A stretch of 64,000 nt of DNA from positions 55,311,172 to 55,375,171 of the forward strand of contig NC_054712.1 in NCBI RefSeq assembly GCF_016097555.1, in the 5' to 3' direction. The stretch comes from Gigantopelta aegis (taxonomy: Eukaryota > Mollusca > Gastropoda > Neomphalida > Peltospiridae). Below are positions 1 to 12,609 of the stretch, in pieces; positions within the stretch are counted from its first letter, which is position 1; the number at the start of each line of letters is the position of its first letter. The position numbers and the translations under genes are program-made. Under the pieces are notes generated by a model that worked only from the letters and a program-made list of their open reading frames with translations, did not search any database and was not told where the DNA came from.

Positions 1-124
1 GAACGAAGGGATGTATAAGTGGATATGTACTGAAAATGTGTTTACATGAATACTGTATATAATAGCTAATGTTAAAGACTGAAAAATAAACAGAACTATT
101 AAAGAGACAGAGAAATGAACTTAC

Positions 125-294
125 CTATTGAATGAATCCGGTTAAATAATGGACCATGATAAAGAAAGGTTTCGTCTTTACAGGACCTGATTTGGGTTCC
201 TATAAATTCTGCATTGGTTGCTAAAATGTTTTTAGATTCTTCTGATAAATTAACACCACCCATTGTTGCTACATCGTTTATATCATCATCATCC
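125..294 (-). CDS. TAF4: TAF4 coding exon 8 (histone-fold/TAF12-contact region, start)
   Basis: 170 nt, acceptor TTTTCAG and donor ATAG|GTAAGT. It encodes DDDDINDVATMGGVNLSEES and then ATNAEFIGTQIRSCKDETFL, the conserved C-terminal TAF4 region that pairs with TAF12. It ends in phase 1, so the gene continues to the left of the window. Confidence 0.95.
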
Positions 295-2159
295 CTGAAA
301 ACAAATTAATAACATAAATAAAAATCCATTGTTCCATTTAATTGTCAATTCTGTTGATAACAATTACAGATGGAGGTGTTTGGTTTGTAATAATCAAAAT
401 CAGAAAAAATTAAACCTTCATTTTAACAATTAAAAAAAATAATTCAAAGCTATGCATTATACTCCATAAATTAGAATTTTCTTTTTAATGAAACATCTTA
501 TAGTAAAGAAAATTAAGTTATAAATAAACTGTAAAACTTAGATTAACAGCTATGCCATTAATGTCGGAAGGAAATGTTTTATTTAACGACACATTCAACA
601 CATTTTATTTACGGTTATATGGCGTCAGACATATGGTTAAGGACCACACATATATGTAGAGAGAGGAAACCCGCTGTCGCCACTTTATGACCTACTCTTA
701 TTGATTAGCACCAAGGAGATCTTTTATATGCACCATTCCACCGATGGGATAGCACATACCATGGTCTTTGTTACACCAGTTGTGGTGCATTGGCTGGAGC
801 AAGAAATAGCCCAATGGAGCCACCGGCGGAGATCGATCCTAAATCGACCACGCATCAAGCGAGCGCTTTACCACTGGGCTACGTCCCGCCCAGGTAAAAT
901 GTACGACTACCTACAACTAGCCATGAGTTATAGGCAAGTAAGTCTATTATACAGATATTCTATTACAAATACAACTAGCCATGAGTTATAGGCAAGTAAG
1001 TCTATTATACAGATATTCTATTACAAATACAACAGCCATGAGTTATAGGCAAGTAAGTCTATTATACAGATATTCTATTACAAATACAACTAGCCATGAG
1101 TTATAGGCAAGTAAGTCTATTATACAGATATTCTATTACAAATACAACAGCCATGAGTTATAGGCAAGTAAGTCTATTATACAGATATTCTATTACAAAT
1201 ACAACAGCCATGAGTTATAGGCAAGTAAGTCTATTATACAGATATTCTATTACAAATACAACTAGCCATGAGTTATTATAGGCAAGTAAGTCTATTATAC
1301 AGATATTCTATTACAAATACAACAGCCATGAGTTATAGGCAAGTAAGTCTATTATACAGATATTGTATTACAAATACAACAGAAATATTCCATTACAATA
1401 CTGGCTGACCTTAAACTGCATATAATCCAATACACACACAACCAGTGTATATTATCAGTTAGCCAATGGTATAACCACTAAGCAAATAACACCAGCTAAC
1501 AAACCATCTTATATACATCTGGGAACATTTTCTTCAGTATTTCACCGCAATTGGCTACACATATTTCAGAGAATTCTAAAACGTTAAATAGTAGTTGCTA
1601 CTCAGTTTTCAACTAATCACCAACTGTCATCGATCAAATTATTTAAAAACAAAATGTTAGCTAGGCAGCGTTCAGCCAGACAGAGCGGAAAAACGTCCGC
1701 TAGACTGGTTTATGTGCTTCATAATAAACCAAATGGCCATGTTGGGAACCAATCAAATAGTTTGTGAATGTTAGCAAAACATGTGCTGGATGAACTTGGG
1801 GCTAATCTCAAAATGTGATAATCACTCACTTCAGAGATTCAAATTTCCGTTTGTCTTTGTGTGCAGACACGGGACTGCCCTCCACCTTGACCGCTCCCAT
1901 GTGCCCCTGCACCGCGGCGTTCACTGTGGACGGTATGGAGCCAACGATGTTCTGTTTGTTTCGTTGCAGGGGCTGCATGGCCTGTGGACTGCTGTGAAGA
2001 GCTACAGACTTGCTGCCTGGTCGGATTTGTATATGGGGAGATGAGGAGATAGCCTGGCCACCAACCTTTGTCTGCAAGAAATGTTTTTGAGCCTAAAATA
2101 AGTCTCAGTCTGTACTTAAACACAACAAATCATATATGAATCCTATAAAAGACTCATTA

Positions 2160-2206
<47 letters not shown>

Positions 2207-5200
2207 TATACATATATATACTAATGTATATATATGTGTGTGTGTATGTAATACAAACTTCCCGTTGTTGTATGATTTACTCTATTCTGATTGGACATGT
2301 CAAAAATATTTTAAAACCCCCCAAAAAACCACTGTGCCTCCACCCACCCTACAATGACTATGAAATCACCACACTATAATTGATATTAATTACAATATGT
2401 AGATTAACTAGTGTGAAATAAATATTATTAATAAAGGTTTCAAACTTTTTGGCACAAAAATATTTTATGGGTTATTTTCAATAAATAATGAGAAATCCTC
2501 AAATAATGTGATTTTAAAAAAGTGTTGGACTGACAGTTCTTTTTACCTTGACCTGTATGTTATGTGGGATGGGTAATCTTTGGGCGGGCTGCATTTGCTG
2601 CTGTAAAGAACTGGGAACTGGTTGTATTGCCTGGTGCTGCATCTGATTGAGGACTTCTGGAGGGGGCGCCCGCACCCCTTCTATCGTCATTTTGTTATTT
2701 AACAAACACTGCCGCAACAAGGGCAAACTTTTCTGAAAAGAGAAACAACAGAAAGAAGGAAATGAATTCAAACTGAAATCAAGACAAATACACAAAGAAC
2801 TGGAACCCTAAACTGTAAATGATCATTTAGTTATTAATGAACATGGGTCGACAATACAGGGCTCACCCTGCCCATTGCCAAATTGCTCAATTTTATACAA
2901 AGTGGCAACAACATTTAGTATTCGACTTCTAAAATTCAGTTACAAGTTTCAAACGACCGGTGGGACAAGATCCAGTCCATGATCACCTGGCTGATCCAAT
3001 GTCCTTCCACTTTTCAATATTTTCAAACAAATAGTGTACATAGTTGAAAACTGGCTAAAGTAAAATTCTTTCCAGTGTGACATCTGCCAATTTCCATCTT
3101 CCGAGGTTTTATGTTCTTCATTGTAACTTCATTTATAAATGCCTGAAAGTGAATTATTTTATAACTTTGGATAAGCACGATTGTCAAGCCATATGCCCCT
3201 GAACCATTCAGTGGCATGGGCAGTTAAACACAAAAGTTATTAGGCTGTATAAAATGTTTTGGCTATTATATCTTTCTTTTTTAAACCATAAACTTGGACA
3301 TTACACACATAGAAGAGTTTTAAGATTCAAAAAGGAAAATTGCCAAATTGGAATTCCCTCCATTGTGGTTGAGTTAAAATTTGACGCTTGGTACAAATGA
3401 ATGTCATTTCATGATTAATCCATGTGCCTATAAAATTCATTTTATTTTTAAAAAACAACCCTGATACGTACCTTGGGAATTGGGATAAATTGCTTTAAAT
3501 ACAAACTAGGTTCAACGACTCAAAACACACAAGAAATATTTGTCTTCTCCTATAAATTAATATTTTAAAAATATTTACCTTTAAAAATGGGACTAAATAT
3601 GGTTGTGGAGATGACTTGAGTTCGACTTGTAACCTTTCAGTAAACATTTCTGGTTCGACCTTCCCATCCTAAAAAACAAAAGAAATGTAAAAACAAAATT
3701 AGCAATGTCATTTAGCAGTATAAAGCTTTCAAATCTAATAGGCTGAATTTATAAAAGGTATTTATTTCTTAGTCGTGTGTAACTTTCCTAAACAACTGTT
3801 TATTTTAAACTTTGCATGACTTTTTAAGTGTATTTTCCAAGACCGTTTTTTAAAGACCTTAAAGGATTTTTCTACAATCATAAAAATAATCTTATAAAAT
3901 ATTATGTGTACAATGTTTTGACAAGAACTTCTCATTTCTTCTTTTATTATTTAAAATGGGGGTAAAAATTATCATCATCAACAACAACAAAATTCCCATA
4001 ACTTTCTATAATAAATTTGTTGGGCTTGCAAATTCACAAATTCCATGACTTTGAAGGTCTGGAAAATGACATTTAAAAATTCCATAACCTGTATGAACCC
4101 TAAAAATAAACTTAAGATTGCAGCTCCAATTATCAACGGAATCAAGTTGTTTTAAACAAGACATGTGTTGAAACCGTCAGCCACTTGGACACATTTCTTT
4201 TGCATTTAGAAAAAATAGCGCTCATCACTTATTGCTAAAACTGTTCCCCTAACTTGACCCACCTTGAACCGCTACATATTATTTCAACCCCTGCTGAACA
4301 CTATTAAACATTCAAAACAGAGAGAGTAAAAAGTGATCTGAATGTGCTTACAATAAGGCCCTGAATTAGATCTCGAACGTTGCGTACAGTTTCCGGCGGC
4401 TGACTCGACGCAAGCTTTATCAACGTGGAGAGAAAATTCTTACACTTCTTGACATTCTCAAATACAGGAAGCGGCAATTGACCTGAAATAAAGAGAGTAA
4501 TAAATTGTTACCTCTGATCTATCAGGGTTGTATCAGTTATATATACCTTGTTATTTTACAAACACTTTCTGTATAATGTAAAAGTACGACATCACAAATT
4601 TCAAACTTAGGGTTTTTCCAAAAGTGATCACATAGTACTTTAATTATTATTTTATACCTGAAGCTTTTTTTCCCCATCTATGCAGACATAGTTTAGTTTT
4701 ATTTTGTGAGTGGTGGGTATAAAACAAAAAACTGCCTGCTACCTCTTTCATGTGATCAATTCTATAAAAATTAAGAAATATCATTGTTAAACCACATATT
4801 CTCATCATGTAGTAGTGTTGGTATAAAGTGTTCCACTGTCTGTAGCTGGTGGGGATTTACCCATTAGCTATGTTGGTAGAGCACAGGATTCTTATACTGA
4901 GGGTCTGTGGTTCAAATCCCCCTCAGAAGAGTTTGATATATCTATCACATTTGGAGCCGATGTTGGGACTTGGGGTGTTGTTATCACAAGAATACATTTA
5001 TAACCCAGTCAGGACCCATATCAGTTCAACTGTCCGTTGATGGTCTGTGGCTCAAATTTCCTTAGTGAAGAAGGAAATGTTTTCTTTAACAACGCATTAC
5101 ACATTTTATTTACGGTTATATGGTGTCGGACATATGGTTATTGACCACACAGGTATTGAGAGAGGAAACCTGCTGTCACCACTTCATAGGCTACTCTTTT

Positions 5201-8200
5201 CTGATTAGCAGCAAGGAATCTTTTATATGCACCATCCCACGGACAGGACAATACATACCACAGCCTTTGTTACACCAGTTGTGAAGCACTGGCTGGAACG
5301 AGAAATAGCCCAATGGGCCCACCGACAGGGATTGATCCTAGTACCTTAGTGAAGTTGAATGTATCTGTTATCATCATATAATGCAGTATCCAACAGATAC
5401 AGCACAATTCTTACCCATCTGAGATGCACTGGTTGTGACTGCCTGCGGAGTGCCAACCAACTGTATATTATGAGGAGAGCTGGTGGGATGTGGTGCACCC
5501 ACTGGTGTAGAGTGTTGTAGCACATTTGGTTGGTGTTGGCGAGGCTGACCCTGCTGTACAGTCATGATCGTCTGACCAGCTGTCGGCCTGCTGGTCTGTT
5601 GTGTTGTGGTTGCCTGGAATCATATGCAGAATATATGTATTACCACATACAACTAGCATTCTGAAAGTACTGTTAAAACAATATATGTCCCCCCAAATTG
5701 TTTGAATCTCCTAAATTCAAGAGCTGCAACTCTGTAAAAAAATGGGTAAATCATAATGAATGTTAAACTTGATCTGTAACAGTACATGATACAGATATAT
5801 ACAATATTACATCCTAATATCTTGAGACATTGCTAAAAAAATGTAGGGAAAACTAATTTTTAAATCTTCTAAATTCCATGGGCAATAACTCTGTGAAAAA
5901 TGGGTACATTGCTGTAAACGTCTAACATGATCTGTAACAGTATCTGATACAGCCATACACAAGATTCCAGCTCATTGTGAAAAACTAAGTGGGACAGATG
6001 GATGGAGAGGACAGAGATGAAACCTACAGTCCCATAACGATTAGACTGGCAGGGGACTAACAATGCACCATCAAATATTCTGTAGGCAAATCACAAAACT
6101 TCAATGTCAAAGAAATAGGATACACGTATTGTAATGTGAAAAGGATTTGACATTAATTATTAAAGGTTAACTTCATAATAAAGTTGATGTCATATACTAA
6201 CCATGCATTCAGGGGTGACAAACACTGTGTGCACAACTTTAAAGAAACTGTGCATTTACTTTTTTCCAACTTCATCATTTTAACAACAACAAAACACTTC
6301 TTTACATAGTTATGAAAGTTATACATTAATATCACTCAAGACACTACAGGAGTGATTATGCAGCCATTATTTTGAGGAGTGCGAAGTCTTACTCTCCTGG
6401 GTTTAATAAAAACCAACACCGTCAACTTACTCTGACTGCCTGTATTTTTGTAGCCGAATGTGGCCCGGCTCCTCCTTGGTTCGTAGTTGACACCAACATG
6501 AGCTGCCCCTGTTCATTTCTCATAAGAAGAGTTCCGGGTGGTAGTTGAAAACCAGATGGAATAGTGATCGTATTCTAAAAAATAAAATTAACATATAGTC
6601 TTAACTACATGTAGCTCAAAGTGAAGCAATTTTTAGCATCATATGATGAACTGGGAGTGTAACGAAGAAGAAGTTTGTTTTGTTCAACGACACCATTAAA
6701 CACATTGATTTATTAATCATCGGCTATTGGATGTCAAACATATGGTAATTTTTAAAACAGTCATAAAGAGGAAACCTGCTACATTTTTCCATTAGTAGCA
6801 AGGGATCTTTTATATGCACTATCCCACAGACAGGGTAGCACAAACATGGCCTGGTGCCAAGTGGCCTAATCCAAAAGAAAAAAACTATACTGATTTACTT
6901 GGGTTTGAAAGGAGGGCATTCTGTCTTGGTGACAGATTTCCTAATAATACAAATTATGCCATTAATAAAATTATTTTAATTGTATATCGCATTAAATATA
7001 TTCTGAGACTTTGATATGATATAATATAATTATAAGATAAAGATTGAACTGGCACATCACTGCGGACTGACTATGCTGTATATATAAAGTGTCATCCCCT
7101 TACAACCCCATTATTCTTCATCGTGCATGTGTCATTCGCGTGTGTCACTTTCAGTCGGTGAATACCGCCACTGGTATAAATGAATCGTACAGCATATTGG
7201 CAAACAAAACAAATAACAAACTCATTCAGATTTACTTACAATCCAGTGTTGCAAACATGTTAACGATAAAACTACCGTGGCAAATGCTGTGGACATTATT
7301 TTCCCGCGACATATTTTTAGTTTTTTGTTTTTAATTAAAAGACTGAGGAATCTCATTTGATAACAAATTTGTATGTTAAACTCAATATTTAACGACCCTT
7401 TAATCATTTGAGATTTGAAAATTGACAATTTATAATGCTATGAAATTTCTATTCTCACATTCATATATATAGTCTTGCTACGTAAACTAATACATACTTA
7501 CAGACATAGACTGGTTAACTTCAAAGAGCACTTGTAATAATTGTTAGCGCTGTTTCTTTTTTTAAAATATATATACTAGTTCCTGATTTGCATTAGTGCT
7601 TTTTAATAGTGTTATTCGGCATTCTGTGTTTTATTTGTTTGTTACGTTCTGCCATGTTTTGACATCTGCAAAATACATCAATGTTAATTATATCATCTAC
7701 TTCCTGTTTCAAATTTGAACTCTTATATATTAATTTCGAAAACTTAAACTTCCTGAAACTTGAACTATTTCCTCGCCCCCTTCAAGATTGAGTTATTGAA
7801 GTTTGACTGTATATATACTCTTCAAAAAAAGTAGGGAAACCTGAAATATTAATATCAACTATTAGACCAAACATACGTTTTGACCACATACATCCTAGTA
7901 AAGAACATTCAGGTCTGTTTATCAACACACCGAAACACATTCCATAGTTTGCATATGCATCACGCAGTTGCCCCGTACTCGTGCGTTGGGTGTCATTCTC
8001 GATTTTGACAATTTCCAGGAAGGTCGATTAATCACTGTGGAACATTATTTCTGTCAATCTTTTTCATTCTGTTGATCATACAGTTGTTATTGTTTTGTTT
8101 TTAGTCATTTTTATTGTTTGAATTTGCGATGCCTTGTATGCAATGTGATGAGCGTCTACGGGCTATTGGCATGCTGCAAACGGGCAGAAGTCAGTGTGAA

Positions 8201-11200
8201 GTGGCCAATACCTTCAATGTTTCGAAGTCAGTGATTAGCAGACTGTGGAACAGGTACCAACAAACCCAAAATGTTGACGATCGACCCCGTTTAGGTAACG
8301 ACAGGAGTACAGGATCGATTCATCCGTAACCAGGCTCTAAGAAATAGAGCTCAAACAGCAAATCAAATTGTTGCAAACCTTCATCAGGCTACTGGTGTCT
8401 GAGTTACGGGTCAGACGATTAGAAATCGTCTTCATGCAGTCCATCTTCATGTTCGATGGCCACAGGTTATGCCTACCTTGACAAATCGTCACATTGCCCA
8501 CAAACGTGAATGGTGTAGGGAGGCTCAGGACTGGGGTATTCGTCGCTGGTCACGTGTCATGTTTTCAGATGAATCCAATTTTACTTTGGACTTCCTTGAC
8601 AGGCGTGGTCGGGTCTGGCGACGACAAAATGAATGGCACGCCAACGTCACAATGCGATTTTATGACAGATTTGGCAGTGGATCGGTTATGGTGTGGGGTG
8701 GTATCACTATGACTGACAAAACCCCCCTCCATATTCTGCAAGGAAGGGTCACTGGGCAGTACTACTGGGACAACATACTGACATCCTTTGTCGTCCCATT
8801 TGCTAGGCGTGTGGGTCGACGATTTTTGTTTTTCAGGACGAAAATGCCCGTGCTCACTGTGCATGAATCGTCAATGCTCACCTTCAGCAGCACAACATCT
8901 ATCGAATGTCATGGCCAGCAATGAGCCCAGACCTTTCCCCATTGAACATGTCTGGGACATGATAGGGAGATGTGATGGTCAACGTCAAAGACCTCTGACC
9001 ATGTTAGTGGAACTTGGTCAGGCGCTGCAAGAGGAGTGGAACAGACTCCCTCAAATGGCCATTGGGAAGGAAATGTTTTATTTAACAATGCACTCAACAC
9101 ATTTTATTTACAGTTATACAGCGTCAGACATATGGCTAAGGACCACACAGATATTGAGAGAGGAAACCCGCTGTCTATTCTTTTCGATTAGTAGCATGGG
9201 ATCTTTTATATGCACCATCCCAGACAGGATAACACATACCATGGGCTTTGATGTACCAGTCGTGGTGCACTGGCTGAAGCGAGAAATAGCACAATGGGCC
9301 CACTGAAGGGGATCAATCCCAAAACAACATGGCCATTGGGAGACTCATACACAGTATGCCTCGTCGACTGAATGAATGTCTGACACATCGTGGCGGTATC
9401 ACTCACTACTGATAAAAAACCCGTCAACTTTCAAATTTCACTTCAGACCCCAATCATCCTTCAAGATCTTTGGTGGTCATAAAACCTACTGTAATACTGA
9501 ACTACTGGTTGCAATGTTTGCCCAATTAATTCACTATTATCATATAACCATTCCCCACAGCAAATATACCGTATAATTTTGGCAACTGTAAATTCTTATT
9601 AGAGTTCCCCTACTTTTTTGGAAGAGTATATATAGAGTTCTACTAAAACTAAGTGTCGGATCACCTAGTATGTTGCATGCATTCTGCCCAAAGTTGACTA
9701 AGACTTCGTTCCCTTTTAGGAACCTTCAATATGACCAATTTGTTATTAATATGAAATTTACTGAATGATCAGTTTTAGTAATTATGTGTCTTTTTATTTA
9801 GTTTTTAGACATTACAGTGTTCTCGCTGCTCCATTTATCGTCTGATATTTTGTCTTCAGTTGCAGATATAATTCATTGTAACTGATGATTTTTACTTTCT
9901 GTCATTTCTGTCATTCTGTTTATTCAGCAGTTCTTTATAAAATATTGTAAACTTTTCATTTTGGGGAGATGAACGCTTATAAACACAACGGAAGTGGTAG
10001 TGTTTAGCATTAAAATCATTTATCTTGAGTGCCAAATAGTATGTACACTGCCTTTACAAAAACGAAACTACTGTTTATTAGCTGGCGATAATATTTTATC
10101 ACAGCGATCGATTCATTTGATGAACATAGAAATAAATAAAAATGTATCCGACATTAGGGGATCCACTTTACAAACATCTTTATTGTTTTTCGTATATCTT
10201 GAAATCTTTATTAAAAATAATAATATTAAAACTTTGATCGATTCAGCAAAACCGGAACTGCCTGTGAATGTCAGATCGATATTATCTTCGGTTCAATTAA
10301 AAGACGAGTCTGCTTGTATTTCTTATTTATAATCCTTTTTGTAGGCAAAATAAGGAAATAAGGAATATGTCTTTTCACAAAGTCTACAAACACACATCAA
10401 TATGGTAACCAAACGACCCCCCACCTTATTTTTTATTTTTTTTATTTTTTTGCTTTTCGTTTATTGGGGTTTTTTTAAAGGGTGTGATGCCGAGCGGCTG
10501 CCCTCCTTTAATTTTCACCCAGCGAGAACACTGCATTATTGCAAATGTTTTTGGCATAACTCCATTTTAGCCTATGCAAAGTTTTTACATTTAGGCTTTT
10601 ATAATGTAGCGAAGTCTATTCCTAAAATAAGCAAACCAAAAGTACAAACATATTGACCATAAACCTTCACCTCAAAGCCATTGTCAGGGATTGAAATGTT
10701 GAGCTTTACTTTCATTAAAGTAACTTTAATTTCCAAAACACAATATACTCTTTCAAAATTTACAGTTAGCAGTGAAGGTATACTGATGTTGATACAACTT
10801 AACAATACAACAGAGTTTCCATCAAAACACATTAACCAGAAACTTAAAACTGTCACCACTTCATGATATATGCTATGGCATGTTGCAGCAAAATATTTTT
10901 TACTCTCTTAAAATGAGGTAAATGCTTTGAAAATAAACTCTTCATGTCTATAATCCTCCAACAGCTGTTAATAATATTATGGTGGGACCCCCCCCCCCCC
11001 CCCCCCAAAAACAAACAAACAAACAACACTAACCAACCTTGGTGTTCTTATGAAAAAAGAAAAAAAAGAACATCATGCCCAAATTAGTTAGATCTGAAGA
11101 CCTGATGATATGGGGAAGCACAGAGCAGTGTGTTCATTCATAGTGGTCATCAAATGACAATTTGTAGAAAGAACGTTTGTTTCATTTAACGACACCACTA

Positions 11201-12354
11201 GAGCACATTGATTTATTAATCATCGAATACTGGACGTAAAACATTTGGAAATTTTTCCATATAGTCTTAGAGAGGAAACCTGCTACATTTTTCCATTAGT
11301 AGCAAGGGATATTTTTTATGCACTATCCCACAGACAGGATAGTACATACAACAGCCTTGGTGCACTGGCTGGAACAAGAAATAGCCCAATTGAACTGTGT
11401 GAACTGCCACATGTTAAAAACATACATGCACCACCAGGTGTTTTCTGTTCCAAGCACAGCAAGGTCTTTTTAATGCTGTATTGTTAATAATATTAATAGC
11501 TGCTGAAGAGTTGTGGATGTTCAGAAATGTATTTCACGTTAAATTTTAGTCTAATTAAAGCTTAATATTTCAAAGGCTTCAGGGTTCTCATTCATCCAAA
11601 AATACTGAGTCCATGGACTCATCACTAAAATTGGGAGTCCACTACAAATGTGAAGAGTCCATTATGAAATCCATATTTGCAGAGGTAATAATTGTATAAC
11701 AATTGACAACACAAAAATAATTGCATTTAAAATCAAATAAGTTCATATATTATATAAATATATATAATATATATATATATTATATAATATCTTACATTTT
11801 CAGTGCAATTAAAGTGTGTGATATTTTTAAGATTACATACTTTAAGAATTTGATAACTTTGCAAATTAGATGTAAATTAATCGAGGTCACGGCACTAGGT
11901 TTGTTGACATTTAAGCAAACGTACTTGTGTGACACTCCATAATTGACGTATGCATTCATAGTCATCTAATAAAAACATTTCAATGGCAATTTGACACTGA
12001 CAGCTGTCCAGCATTCAGAAAACAAAAAACCGTTAAGCCCTAGTTTGTTTTGATGTAAGGACATCCAAAATGACGTCATTCGAGTTTGACGTCATTTCCA
12101 TTCAAAAATACACCGTGCCACATATTCTTACGTCATTTGAATATCTAGTAATGGCGGACTGGAATTAAAGTTGCGTGTACGGTTTACAAAAACACGTTGT
12201 ATTATACTATTAAGCTTAAGATTATATGATAAAGAGATTATTACCCTTGTGTATTTCGATATCGTCAATATCATATATTAGGAATAAAAATAATGTATTA
12301 TGCTCGCATAATACAATTTTTATTGACGATACCGAAAAACACTCTGGTAATAAC

Positions 12355-12397
<43 letters not shown>

Positions 12398-12571
12398 ATA
12401 TATATATCAGTGATGTCATTAAAAATAAAAATAGCAGGTGAAAATCAAATTATAGGTGGCCATTAATCAACAAAAAGTCGACAAGCATTGTTTATTGGAA
12501 TTTCGATACCTGCCGACAATTGATTCAATAGCCGGCGAAAAATCGTTGGGTGCCGGCTATTAATGACATCC

Positions 12572-12609
<38 letters not shown>

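Larger units (their letters stand above)
7811..9634 (+). mobile_element. Tc1/mariner-type DNA transposon, dead, with SINE inside
   Basis: Terminal inverted repeats ATACTCTTCAAAAAAAGTAG (left) and ATACTCTTCCAAAAAAGTAG (right, reverse complement), flanked by TA-rich target. It holds one plus-strand transposase remnant and a SINE at 9,068-9,328 close to its 3' end. It lies in TAF4 intron 1, opposite to the gene. Confidence 0.88.

Noticed and set aside
913-1380. Possible CRISPR-like array
   Set aside because: Direct repeats are contiguous with no unique spacers. It is a minisatellite in an animal intron.
4853-4925. Genuine tRNA gene
   Set aside because: A-box and B-box words are present, but the acceptor and anticodon stems do not pair and a SINE-like body follows.
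8788-9306. 172-codon frame across the Tc1 3' end
   Set aside because: A chance join of an off-frame transposase segment with SINE sequence.
10402-10656. 84-codon frame with hydrophobic start
   Set aside because: T-rich intron sequence; no homology recognised, no splice or promoter support, inside TAF4 intron 1.
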